DNA from: Labilithrix sp.
Lineage (GTDB): Bacteria > Myxococcota_A > Polyangia > Polyangiales > Polyangiaceae
Reading direction: 5' to 3'
DNA length: 64,000 nt
Assembly (NCBI GenBank): GCA_019637155.1
Contig: JAHBWE010000011.1
Span: 186,001-250,000 of the forward strand
The notes under the pieces were generated by a model, which saw only the letters and a program-made list of their open reading frames with translations, ran no database searches and was not told where the DNA came from. The position numbers and the translations under genes are program-made. Each line of letters begins with the position of its first letter. Position 1 is the first letter of the stretch. Positions 46,456 through 54,678 of the stretch are shown here, piece by piece.

Positions 46456-48282
46456 TCATCGATCGGTGACTGTGACCTCACCACCACACGGCAGGTCCAT
46501 CTGCTTGACGACGCCGGAGCTTCCGATGCGTAGCTCGTGGGGGCCGCATTTTACCGTCACCGAGCTCGGAGTCTGACCCACGGAGCGGCCGTCGACGAAG
46601 ATGCGGCGACCGACGTTCGAGCCCTCGGTGCGAAGGAGCGTCATGTCGGGAGGTACCGCGGGGGCCGGCGGTTCGGGGGGAGGCGCCGATGATGCGGTCG
46701 GAGGCGGCGGGGGGGCCGAGGCGCTCACTGCGGGAGGGGTCGAGGATACCGTTGTTACCGATGATGACGTCGAAGTCGATGCAGTCGTCTCGGGCGGGGT
46801 CGGGACGCTCGATGCCGCGACTGCCGGCGATGCCGTGGCCGGTGGAACGACGGGGGGGACCGTGCGGTGCCATGTGAAGAACATCGCGGTGGCTGCGCCT
46901 CCGAGCACGACGAGGCCTAGGGCGAGGCCGGCGATGAGGCCGGTGCGCCTTCCTCCGGTCGGTTGGGGCGGTGCTGTCGTGATGATCGGTGGAGCCCACG
47001 AGGGCTGGGCTGTGGCTGCGCCGGCCGGAGGGCTCCACGGGGGCGGCGCGGCGGGCGTTGGCGGCGTGGCGGGCACCGGCGCCGTCACGGGCGCGGGCTC
47101 GAACGTCGGCTCGGGCGCGGAAGGGCGAGGCTGAGGCTGCGGAGGCGGTTGCGGGATGACCTGCGTCGTCTCTTCGATGGGAGCGGGAGCATGGCGGACG
47201 GCGAGCGCGGGGCGACTCTGCTCTGCGAGCTTCGCCGTTACGTGAGGAGAGAAGGCCGTCTCGGACGTGCCCGAGGAAGACTTTGCGCGTGGCACGTCGG
47301 GTCGGCTCGCGCGCGGGGGCTCGTAGGCGGAGACGGTCGAGTCCTCCTCTTCCGCCTCCGATTCCGACGCCACCGCGAGATGGGGGCGGAGCTGTTCGAG
47401 CCAGGTCGCGAGCTTCTCTCGTCCGATGTCCGTCGGAATGAGGCCGCGGAGGATGGAGACCATCTCGGACGCCGAGACGTCGCGGTCTTCCGATCTCGGG
47501 CGCAGGGCCCGCGTCACGGCGTTGCGAAGGCGCTGCGGGAGGTCGGGGCGGAGCTCGTCGAGCGACGCGAGCTGCGGCTCCGCCATCATCGTGAGGGCCT
47601 CGATCTCGGAGAGGCGCCCGCGCACGAAGGCCGTCTGATGGGTGAGGAGCTCCCAGAGCACGATCCCCGCCGCGTAGATGTCCGTTCGCGACGTGATCGC
47701 GCCGCCCTCGATCTGCTCGGGCGCCATGTACCCGAAGGTCCCCTTGATCATCCCGAACGCGCTCTGGTGCGTCGCGCCCATGAAGCGCGCGAAGCCGAAG
47801 TCGGTGAGCTTGACCTCGCCGTCCCAGCTCAGGAGGACGTTCGACGGGTTGACGTCGCGGTGGATGATCGGCGCGCGGTGCGCGGTCGCGAGCGCCGCGA
47901 AGATCCGCTGCGCGACGTAGAGCGCCGTCTTGTCGTCGAGCGAGCGCCCCGCCTGCGCGAGGACCGCGAGCACGTCGGCGAGGGGCGCGCCGTCGACGTG
48001 CTCGAGCGCCATCACGAGCCGCCCGCGGTGCTCCGAGAACTCGTAGAGGGTGACGATGGCCGGGTCCGCGAGCCTCGCGTAAGCGGCGGCTTCTCGGGCG
48101 AAGGCGCCCGCGCTGCCTTCGTCGGACATCAGGTGTTCCAGGAGGACCTTCAGGACGACGGTGCGCTCGAAGCCCATCGGGCCTTCGGCCTTCGCGAGGA
48201 GCACGTCCGCCGTATCGCTGGTGGCGAGTCGCTCCATGACGCGGTACGCACCGATGCGGTCATTGTCCTCCGAACCACCCAC
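46456..48282 (-). CDS. Transmembrane Ser/Thr protein kinase
   Basis: 608 residues from GTG at 48282; the frame is open to 48663 but lacks a kinase-like start upstream. Kinase domain at about 8-270: ATSDTADVLLAKAEGP glycine region, VVLKVLLEHL, catalytic HRDVNPSNVLLS near 137, DFG in LTDFGFARFMG, YMAPEQ. A 150-residue Pro/Ser linker follows, then one membrane span at about 441-465 and a tail with a PEGA-like module (FVDGRSVGQTPSSVTVKC). It sits directly after the peptide-export genes in convergent orientation, so it may or may not belong to the cluster. Confidence 0.9.
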   Translation of the reverse strand: MGGSEDNDRIGAYRVMERLATSDTADVLLAKAEGPMGFERTVVLKVLLEHLMSDEGSAGAFAREAAAYARLADPAIVTLYEFSEHRGRLVMALEHVDGAPLADVLAVLAQAGRSLDDKTALYVAQRIFAALATAHRAPIIHRDVNPSNVLLSWDGEVKLTDFGFARFMGATHQSAFGMIKGTFGYMAPEQIEGGAITSRTDIYAAGIVLWELLTHQTAFVRGRLSEIEALTMMAEPQLASLDELRPDLPQRLRNAVTRALRPRSEDRDVSASEMVSILRGLIPTDIGREKLATWLEQLRPHLAVASESEAEEEDSTVSAYEPPRASRPDVPRAKSSSGTSETAFSPHVTAKLAEQSRPALAVRHAPAPIEETTQVIPQPPPQPQPRPSAPEPTFEPAPVTAPVPATPPTPAAPPPWSPPAGAATAQPSWAPPIITTAPPQPTGGRRTGLIAGLALGLVVLGGAATAMFFTWHRTVPPVVPPATASPAVAASSVPTPPETTASTSTSSSVTTVSSTPPAVSASAPPPPPTASSAPPPEPPAPAVPPDMTLLRTEGSNVGRRIFVDGRSVGQTPSSVTVKCGPHELRIGSSGVVKQMDLPCGGEVTVTDR

Positions 48283-48534
48283 GACGATGACCAATCGTAC
48301 CGAACGACCACGCGGGCGTCCTGTTTGTGCACCTCTGCGCGGGCGTGGGTGGCAGGCCGGCGAGCTCCCGTCGTGCACGCACCTCCTTCCGAGCATCCTC
48401 CGCCGGATGGTGTGCTCGCCTCGATCGAGCAAGGTCTCGTGCTTGCTCGCGCTCTGATGCGGACGTGACGGCGCCGCCCTCTGCAGAGTGAGGAGCCCTG
48501 GCCGAGAAGCCGCTCCAGCGACTACGCTTTCAGC

Positions 48535-49128
48535 ATGTCCCCCGCGGCTCCGAAGCCGAAGCTCACCTACGCCGAATACGCTGCACGCGAAGCGAGCAGT
48601 GAGACGAAGCACGAGTTCTACGACGGCGAGGTCTACGCGATGGCCGGCGGTACGATCGAGCACGGCCGGATGGGGACCCGTGTGCGTCGCGGGATCGAGG
48701 CGAGCCTCCCGTCGAGCTGCGGGTGCGTCGTCGACAGCCCCGATATCCGCGTGCGCACGCCCTCCGGAAAGGGAACGTATCCGGACGGGTTCGTCGTCTG
48801 CGGGAAGCTCGAACGCGACAGCGAGGATCCGGACTCCGTCACGAACCCGACGCTCATCGTGGAGGTCCTATCGGAGGGCACCGAGGGCTACGATCGTGGA
48901 GGGAAATTCGAGCACTATCGAAGCCTCTCGAGCTTGAAGGAGTACGTCCTCGTCTCGTATCGGAAGCCGCTGATCGAGAGTCATCTCCGCAATCCCGACG
49001 GGAGCTGGACGACGACGTTTGCCGTCGTCGGCGAGAGGTTGGCGCTCCGCTCCATCGAGGCCCGACTGGACGTCGACGACGTCTATGAAGGGATGACTCA
49101 GGTCGACGGCATCATGCGCCTGACGTAG
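48535..49128 (+). CDS. Uma2 family protein (restriction-endonuclease-like fold)
   Basis: 197 residues. The Uma2 (DUF820) layout is complete: LTYAEYAAREASSETKHEFYDGEVYAMAGG, then SPDIRVRTPSGKGTYPDGFVVCGKLE with the PDG motif, NPTLIVEVLSEGTEGYDRGGKFEHYRSL holding the (D/E)xK-like E and K, and EYVLVSYRKPLIE. The family has a PD-(D/E)XK nuclease fold and is common in mobile or multi-copy form in some bacteria. Divergent from the kinase at 46456. The next gene is also of an Rpn/nuclease-like type. Confidence 0.85.
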   Translation: MSPAAPKPKLTYAEYAAREASSETKHEFYDGEVYAMAGGTIEHGRMGTRVRRGIEASLPSSCGCVVDSPDIRVRTPSGKGTYPDGFVVCGKLERDSEDPDSVTNPTLIVEVLSEGTEGYDRGGKFEHYRSLSSLKEYVLVSYRKPLIESHLRNPDGSWTTTFAVVGERLALRSIEARLDVDDVYEGMTQVDGIMRLT

Positions 49129-49269
49129 GGCTCGGCGCGTCAACGATGGGGGCTTGGGGTGGCCCCTGGCCTGGCCCTGATCGGCACGTGCCAGGTGGCT
49201 GACGTGGCAAGTGCGCAAGAACACTCGTTGCGGTCGATGGAATGGCGCGTGCGTGTGGCGTCGAGAACC

Positions 49270-50157
49270 ATGAAGACGACGGGGACGCCCTTCGATCAGC
49301 TCGCGAAAGAGACGTGGTTGGCGATCCTCGCTCATGGCGCAACGGTCAAAGAGCAGCTGGAGGTTCGTGCGCGGTCGCAATGGGTCGACCTCATGTACGT
49401 GCCCGATCCGGCGCGTCTGGGGGAGCTCGCGGCGTTTGGTCTGGCGGAACGGCTCGCTGCGGAGGGGCCGGGGTTGCTCGAGTTCTTTCATCGAGCGCCG
49501 TCGGTCGAGGATGTCCTTCGTTGCATGCAGAAGCAGATCGAGCTTCGTCGCCGGAGGAAGTCGCGCAGGGAGGCACCGCGGCTGTGGCTCCTCTGCGGTG
49601 GCTGTCCGTCGAAGGCGCTTCGTGAGCTCGGTTTCGTGCGCGACGTCGACTGGCCGGAAGGTGTCTACCGCGGCGCGCCCGGGTTCCTCGTTCGTCTCGT
49701 GGTCGCTGGTGAGCTGCCTGCGACGCGCGAGACGCTGCTCCTGCGCCTGCTCGGCGCGGGCCGCGTGCTGCGCGACGCGTTCGCGGAGCTGCGCGCGCTC
49801 CCTCGAGACGCGCCGGAGCGCGGTCTCGCTCTGGACATCGTGCTACGGTTGCTTCCCGAAGCACGCGAGAGTCAAACCCAAAAAGCGAGAGAATTCCTCA
49901 TGGTCAGCCAAGAATTCGTCGAGCAATGGAAGCGCGAGCTCATCGAACAGGGAGTTGCGCAGGGGCGCGAAGAGGGGCGCGAAGAGGGGGTGGAGAAGGG
50001 GATGCGGGAGACGCTCGAGCTCCAGCTCGAGAAGAAATTCGGAGCGCTCGGCGTCGAGGTTGGGGGCCGGCTTCGGGCTGCGTCGCACGAAGAGATCGTG
50101 CGTTGGCTCGAGAGGATCCTTGTCGCGCGGAGCATCGACGAGGTCCTCGACGGATGA
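49270..50157 (+). CDS. Rpn/DUF4351-like protein
   Basis: 295 residues from ATG at 49270; the open frame to 49159 is ignored. N-terminus FDQLAKETWLAILAHGATVK and ARSQWVDLMYVPD match the start of Rpn-type recombination-promoting nucleases and YhgA/DUF4351 proteins. The typical ExK of the PD-(D/E)XK site is not seen (LWLLCGGCPSKAL), so nuclease activity is doubtful. The C-terminal part EEGREEGVEKGMRETLELQL with EKKFGALG is the charged helix typical of this family. Function unknown. Confidence 0.6.
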   Translation: MKTTGTPFDQLAKETWLAILAHGATVKEQLEVRARSQWVDLMYVPDPARLGELAAFGLAERLAAEGPGLLEFFHRAPSVEDVLRCMQKQIELRRRRKSRREAPRLWLLCGGCPSKALRELGFVRDVDWPEGVYRGAPGFLVRLVVAGELPATRETLLLRLLGAGRVLRDAFAELRALPRDAPERGLALDIVLRLLPEARESQTQKAREFLMVSQEFVEQWKRELIEQGVAQGREEGREEGVEKGMRETLELQLEKKFGALGVEVGGRLRAASHEEIVRWLERILVARSIDEVLDG

Positions 50158-50302
50158 GCAGCCACTCGCCAGCGCGTCGGCGGTGACGCGGGGTGGGGGC
50201 GGGATCGGGGGGTGGGGGCGTCGGTGATGACGCGATGGGCGGCGAATGGATTGGGGATTTGCGGTCGGTGTGGCGGGCACGCGCGTCGCTTCATGTCTTC
50301 GC

Positions 50303-51058
50303 ATGAACCATCGCTCGTCTGTCATCGCTTCCACCGTCGCTCTCTTTGCCGTCTTCGCCCTTGTCGGGTGCGCGGGCGAGGAAGGGGATGGCGGGGAGGG
50401 CACCACCACACAAGAAGAGGACCGTCAGACGATCTCCGGGCGGCTCGACACCGGTGAGGAGAGCGGCGGTGGATTGAAGACGAAGACGAAGAGCGTCGGC
50501 GTCACGAACGGGGACGCGCAGCTTCACGTCGTCGCTCACCGGCTTGGGCCCAAAGGGCAGGTCAACGTGAACGGCGACGTCGACGCCGTCGTCGCGGCCG
50601 ACGGAACGTTCGACCTGAAGCTGGCGCGCGGCGCTCGTTACGTCCTCGAGGTCGAGCGCGGAAACGAGAGCGTCGCGTTCTTCGGGTGGAACGAGCGCGG
50701 GAGCACGAAGAAGACGACGATCCTCGGGATCTCGTCCGCGACGAGGGGGCAGGCGGCGGTCTCTCTCGGTCGCGTGAAGGTCGTCGGCAACGGCGCGGTG
50801 GCGGAGCATTGCCTCTGCGAGAGCTTCGACGCGAACGACACGACCGGCATCGACCTGAGCGCGACGTGGTTCGTCGCGGCGCACGGCGCCGTGATCTCCG
50901 CGGACGAGGCGCTCGCGCAGGTGGCGGAAGCGCTCGAGCAGGCGGCGAAGGCGCTCGCCGCCGCGTCCGACGCGCTCGACGAAGCGGCCGCGGCGACCGA
51001 CGAGGCTACGCGCGCGCTGGAGGAGGCCCGCGAGCGCGCGGGCCGGTACATGCAGTAA
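50303..51058 (+). CDS. Lipoprotein with Ala-rich coiled-coil tail
   Basis: 251 residues from ATG at 50303. Lipobox LVGC (near residue 23). A beta domain (VTNGDAQLHVVAHRLG, ADGTFDLKLARGARYVLEVERG, ESVAFFGWNERG) resembles carboxypeptidase-regulatory-like folds. The last 55 residues are a heptad-like Ala/Glu helix (QVAEALEQAAKALAAASDALDEAAAATDEA). A degenerate scar of this gene lies at 53054-53138, beyond a three-gene module, so the gene was once duplicated or interrupted. Function unknown. Confidence 0.75.
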   Translation: MNHRSSVIASTVALFAVFALVGCAGEEGDGGEGTTTQEEDRQTISGRLDTGEESGGGLKTKTKSVGVTNGDAQLHVVAHRLGPKGQVNVNGDVDAVVAADGTFDLKLARGARYVLEVERGNESVAFFGWNERGSTKKTTILGISSATRGQAAVSLGRVKVVGNGAVAEHCLCESFDANDTTGIDLSATWFVAAHGAVISADEALAQVAEALEQAAKALAAASDALDEAAAATDEATRALEEARERAGRYMQ

Positions 51059-51183
51059 CTATCGCGCGCAAAGGACGAACGTCACGGTGATCCGTGGTGT
51101 GCGGCAATGAAAGGCAATGCGCGGGTGACAATCCGGTCGACGAAGCAGCGGGCGGCTGCCCGCCAGCGTAAGATGGCGGCGGG

Positions 51184-51999
51184 ATGGGGCAGTGGGCGCC
51201 GACCTCGGTCGAAGAGATCTACGAGGTCATCAACACCAGTACCCGACCGTTGCACGTCGAGACTGATGCGGGTGCTGCGTTCGTGAAGCTCGCCGACAGC
51301 GAGAGCGGTCCGCATGCTCTCGCGTGCGACCTGATCGGCACCAAGCTCGCTCACTGGCTTGGTGCACCGACGTTCGACCTTCACGTTCTCCGTCATGGAG
51401 ACTTCAGCCTGATCGACGAGATAAAGGGGCAGCGGAAGGTGCGCCGAGCCGAGGCTCCGAGCTTGGCGAGCCGGAAGGTGTCGGGCCAGACGTGGGGTGG
51501 CGACGAAGAGCAGCTCGAAGCCACGGAGAATCCGGACGTTGTGGCTGCTCTCGTAGTTCTCGACACGTGGACGCGAAATCATGATCGTTACGAGCCGCGC
51601 GAGCCTGAGCCCCACCACAACCACCGCAACGTCTTCTTCGCCGACGGCGACGCTCCTGGACGCGTCCAGCTGATCGCGATGGACTTCACCGAGTGCATCA
51701 AGTGCGGCAGATCGGAGCTGAGCAAGCCGTGTTTCACCATTGAGCGCGTGAAGGATGAGCGCATTTTTGGCTTATTCCCTGAGTTCAAGCGGTGGATGAC
51801 GACGGAAGGAGTGAAGGCGCTCGCCGCGAAGCTGGAAACTTTCACGCGCAACGACGCATCGGAGATTCTGAGTACCGTGCCTCGCGAATGGTCGATGACC
51901 GACGAGCTTCGCGGGAGATGCGCGGGGTTCCTGTACGAACGAGCAGGGTTTGTGGCTCCGATTTTGGAGAAGATGATCGGAGAGGCCTGCGGTTGGTGA
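51184..51999 (+). CDS. HipA-like kinase
   Basis: 271 residues. The HipA-like kinase domain lacks the usual HipA N-terminal subdomain: GAAFVKLADSESGPHALACDLIG (nucleotide-Lys region), DTWTRNHDRYEPREP (the NxDR catalytic segment), NVFFADGD, then IAMDFTECIKCG (the metal-binding Asp). Family members phosphorylate tRNA synthetases or other proteins in toxin-antitoxin or defence contexts. The start of the next gene overlaps its stop (GTGA at 51996) and the third follows at once, so it is a coupled three-gene operon. Strongest functional cue in the module. Confidence 0.75.
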   Translation: MGQWAPTSVEEIYEVINTSTRPLHVETDAGAAFVKLADSESGPHALACDLIGTKLAHWLGAPTFDLHVLRHGDFSLIDEIKGQRKVRRAEAPSLASRKVSGQTWGGDEEQLEATENPDVVAALVVLDTWTRNHDRYEPREPEPHHNHRNVFFADGDAPGRVQLIAMDFTECIKCGRSELSKPCFTIERVKDERIFGLFPEFKRWMTTEGVKALAAKLETFTRNDASEILSTVPREWSMTDELRGRCAGFLYERAGFVAPILEKMIGEACGW

Positions 52000-52616
52000 A
52001 GCCGCCGCTGGCGTTCGTCATGTACAATGCGCATTCCATGGGAGACGCGATGGGAGACCGGCTCTACAGCTTGATCGAGCACCGCTCGGGGCGTGGCGGC
52101 GCGCACCGAACGCCCATCGGCGTGGTAGTTCGCGATGCGGACGAGTTCCTCTTCCGTCTGCTTGAGGCACCTGTTGTGCCCGAGGGGGATGCTGCACGCG
52201 TTGCGATGGCTGCTCGTGCTCTCGCGTCCCGCTTGCGCCGGGAGAACCCGCGCACGCTACGCGAGTTGGAGCTGTTTGCTGCCAAGGAGGCGAACGAGGT
52301 TCGGCTTGGTCCGCCGCAGCGGTTTACGGCTGGCGTCGGTGCGGCTGAGGCGGTCGACCTGCTCTTCAACGAGCACGTGCGCCCTGTTGAGGCTGTCCTC
52401 GCTTCGGCCGCGCCGTACTCCCAGAGCACCGTCGCCTCGCTCGACATCTGCGAGTCCGCGTCGATGAGAGAGCTTCCGGGGTTCGAAATTGGCGGGTACT
52501 CGATCGCGTTTGCTGGTGGTGCGACGACCACGCTTTCGTTCCAAATCAGGATGCACGTCGTTGGGACCATGAACCTCGAGACTTCACCTGAAGTGACACT
52601 CGACGCGGCCGCGTAA
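51996..52616 (+). CDS. Unknown protein, second gene of the HipA-like module
   Basis: 206 residues from GTG at 51996, overlapping the HipA-like stop. The N-terminus is short; then RTPIGVVVRDADEFLFRLLEA and a helical region (AARALASRLRRENPRTLREL), and a C-terminal strand-rich part (YSIAFAGGATTTLSFQIRMHV). The first part loosely recalls DUF3037-type proteins, which often follow HipA-like kinases, but I cannot confirm this. No catalytic motif seen. Confidence 0.6.
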   Translation: MKPPLAFVMYNAHSMGDAMGDRLYSLIEHRSGRGGAHRTPIGVVVRDADEFLFRLLEAPVVPEGDAARVAMAARALASRLRRENPRTLRELELFAAKEANEVRLGPPQRFTAGVGAAEAVDLLFNEHVRPVEAVLASAAPYSQSTVASLDICESASMRELPGFEIGGYSIAFAGGATTTLSFQIRMHVVGTMNLETSPEVTLDAAA

Positions 52617-53051
52617 ATGAACTGTTACCTCATCGCGATTTGTCGAGCGTCGTCCCTCGATCGCGATACGAATAACTTCAGCATGACGCAGCTCATCGAG
52701 AGCCTGCAAGTGCCCGAGGACGCTCTCGGCCAGCCGATTCCCGTCGAGATGCACATGTACTTCGAAGTGACAGACGACGAGCTCCATCGCGACTTCGAGA
52801 TGCGGATACTCTGGCGTCGTGACGACGGAGCGGAGACGCCGGGAGAGGTTCACATCCCGCAGACGCCGGCCAAGAAACGCACGCGGACGCGCGCGATGGC
52901 GCTCCGCCTACCGCCTACGATCGGGAGTTACCACCTTCATATCGAGTGGCGCTCGAAGGGCGCTGATGCATGGATCCGGTTCGTCGGGGGGTGGCCACTC
53001 GAAGTGTCGCTCATTCCCGACAAACCGGTACCTGCCGCAGTGTCGCGATAG
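52617..53051 (+). CDS. Unknown beta-sandwich protein, third gene of the HipA-like module
   Basis: 144 residues; ATG directly follows the previous stop. Beginning YLIAICRASSLDRDTNN, then PIPVEMHMYFEVTDDE, EMRILWRRDDG, and IGSYHLHIEWRS, it looks like one immunoglobulin-like or DUF6941-like beta domain. It may be a partner or sensor of the kinase. After its stop at 53051 lies the lipoprotein-gene scar. Confidence 0.6.
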   Translation: MNCYLIAICRASSLDRDTNNFSMTQLIESLQVPEDALGQPIPVEMHMYFEVTDDELHRDFEMRILWRRDDGAETPGEVHIPQTPAKKRTRTRAMALRLPPTIGSYHLHIEWRSKGADAWIRFVGGWPLEVSLIPDKPVPAAVSR

Positions 53052-53053
53052 CG

Positions 53054-53138
53054 CAGCAACGAGAGCGTCGCGTCCCTCGGGTGGAACGAGTGCAGGTCGC
53101 GCGCGCTGGAGGTGGCCCGCGAGCACGCGGGTCTAGCA
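53054..53138 (+). pseudogene. Scar of the 50303 lipoprotein gene
   Basis: Two fused blocks match the upstream lipoprotein gene: 53054-53095 corresponds to 50659-50700 (ACGAGAGCGTCGCGT...CGGGTGGAACGAG), and 53096-53138 to 51008-51055 (CGCGCGCTGGAGG, GGCCCGCGAGC, GCGCGGG). About 308 bases of the gene are missing between them. No reading frame survives. Confidence 0.75.
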
Positions 53139-53183
53139 GCCGCGGCCGGGCAAGGGACGCGCGAGATCACAAAGCGCGGTCGG

Positions 53184-53221
53184 CCCTTCCGCGCGCGCCC
53201 CGAATCGTGCGCGCGGAGGGG
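53184..53221 (+). terminator. Strong hairpin, probable terminator
   Basis: A 13-bp stem with one G-U pair (CCCTTCCGCGCGC, paired with GCGCGCGGAGGGG) around a 12-base loop, between the scar and the methyltransferase gene. No T-run follows. It could end the HipA-like operon. Confidence 0.45.
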
Positions 53222-53256
53222 CGGTGCGTGAGGTTGCTTGGATAGACTTCCGCGCG

Positions 53257-54042
53257 ATGGGCGTGACGCTGATGCTGCTCGATGGGCCGATGGGGACGGA
53301 GCTCGAGCGGCGTGGTGTGTCGACGGAAGGGCGTGGGTGGAGCGCGTACGCGATCGATGCGGCGCCCGATGTCGTGCGGAGCATCCACGAGGACTACGTC
53401 CGCGCGGGCGCCGAGCTCCATCGCGCGAATACGTTTCGCACGCAGCCCGGCGTCTTTCCGGTGGAGTGGCGCGTGCTGTTGGGGAAAGCGGTGCGGCTCG
53501 CGCGCGAGGCGGCCGGCTCGCGTGTGATCGGGAGCATCGCGCCGGTCGAGGACTGCTATCGGCCCGAGCTCTCGCCGTCGAGCGATGAGGCGCGCCGCGC
53601 TCACGACGCCGTCGCGCGGGCGTTCGTCGAAGAAGGGATCTCGCGCGTCGTCTGCGAGACGTTCCCGCACGCCGGTGAGGCGCGCGTCGCCGTCGAGTGC
53701 GCGGTCCGGGCGGGGCTCGAGACGTGGGTCGCGCTCACGGCGGGGCCGGATGGCGCGCTCATGACGCCGGCGGCGATGGAGGTGGCCGCGCGTGACTGCG
53801 TCGCCGCGGGGGCGTCGGCGGTGCTCGTGTGCTGCACCGGCGCGGAGATCACGCGCTCGTACGTCGAGCGCATCGCGAAGGTGGGGGCACCGTTCGGCGC
53901 GTACGCCAACGGCTACGGCGTCGCCCCCGATCGCTACGCCGCGCTCGCCGCCGAGTGGGTCCGCGCCGGCGCCGGCATCGTCGGCGCGTGCTGCGGGACA
54001 GGGCCTGCGCACGTCGCGCGGCTACGCTCGCTCGGAGCCTGA
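53257..54042 (+). CDS. Homocysteine S-methyltransferase family protein
   Basis: 261 residues from ATG at 53257 (a GTG at 53224 is also open). The Hcy-methyltransferase barrel: LLDGPMGTELERRG at the start, GAELHRANTFRTQPG, CETFPHAGEARVA with one zinc-ligand Cys (near 140), and VGACCGTGPAHV with the Cys pair near 248. It transfers a methyl group from S-methylmethionine, betaine or S-adenosylmethionine to homocysteine. At 261 residues it is smaller than MetH and lacks folate or B12 domains. Its 3' end overlaps the convergent HAD gene by 21 bases. Confidence 0.85.
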   Translation: MGVTLMLLDGPMGTELERRGVSTEGRGWSAYAIDAAPDVVRSIHEDYVRAGAELHRANTFRTQPGVFPVEWRVLLGKAVRLAREAAGSRVIGSIAPVEDCYRPELSPSSDEARRAHDAVARAFVEEGISRVVCETFPHAGEARVAVECAVRAGLETWVALTAGPDGALMTPAAMEVAARDCVAAGASAVLVCCTGAEITRSYVERIAKVGAPFGAYANGYGVAPDRYAALAAEWVRAGAGIVGACCGTGPAHVARLRSLGA

Positions 54043-54600
54043 GCCAGAGTCCGACCCCGACCCCGAGCCCGAGCCCGAGTCCGAGCCTGAGCCCGCGCTC
54101 GAGTCCGAGCCCCGCGCGAGGAGCTCGCTCGCGCGCTCGACGTCCGCGTCGGTGAGGCCGACGGCGAACGACGTGTGGACGTGGCGCGCGCCGAGGTGAG
54201 CCATGTCGGTCGCGTCGTCGAGGATGACGAAAGACTCGACGCTCGCGGACGCGGCGAGCCAGTGCGCGATCTGATGGCCGCGCTCCGTGACGTTGCCGCG
54301 GACGAGACCCTCGAGGCGCGTCGTCGCGCCGATGACCTCGCCGTTGAAGCCCTTCTCGCGGAGCATGCGCGCGATCGTCTCCGGCGCGAGCATGAGGCGC
54401 CACGAGGAGCTGATGACGACCTTCGCGTCGTGACGCGCGGCGAGACGATCGAGGCGCGCGACGCACTCCGGATCGAGCATGTCGAGCCAGCTCGCCTCGA
54501 GCGACGGATCGAGGAGCGCCGCCGCGGCCCCGCCGCGGGCGCGGTCGAGCCACGCCTGCGAGTTCAACACGCCGTCGATGTCGAGGAAGATCACCTTCAC
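54022..54600 (-). CDS. HAD-fold hydrolase with Ser/Gly/Asp repeat tail
   Basis: 192 residues from GTG at 54600 (MKVIFLDIDGVLNSQAWLDR). Motif I is DIDGVLN; the later VVISSSWR is motif II and SFVILDDATDMAHLG the metal-binding motif. It probably dephosphorylates a small substrate. The last 28 residues are SGSDSGSGS-like repeats, encoded by a tandem TCGGGC/TCCGAG repeat that also covers the end of the homocysteine methyltransferase gene (21-base overlap). Confidence 0.8.
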   Translation of the reverse strand: MKVIFLDIDGVLNSQAWLDRARGGAAAALLDPSLEASWLDMLDPECVARLDRLAARHDAKVVISSSWRLMLAPETIARMLREKGFNGEVIGATTRLEGLVRGNVTERGHQIAHWLAASASVESFVILDDATDMAHLGARHVHTSFAVGLTDADVERASELLARGSDSSAGSGSDSGSGSGSGSDSGSGSERA

Positions 54601-54648
54601 GGAGGCGCTCGAACGCGGAATAGCATGCGGCGATGGAGCTCGACGCGG

Positions 54649-54678
54649 TGAAGGGACGTGAAGGGACGTGAAGGGACG
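54649..54678 (+). repeat. Triple 10-base repeat containing a ribosome-binding site
   Basis: GTGAAGGGAC occurs three times in a row, the last just before the ATG at 54679. Each copy carries an AGGG Shine-Dalgarno-like core, and the second GTG (54658) is itself an in-frame start. Confidence 0.85.

Noticed and set aside
46451..46533. Possible continuation of the truncated exporter in another frame
   Set aside because: No ATPase C-terminal features appear in any frame, and the convergent kinase gene starts five bases on.
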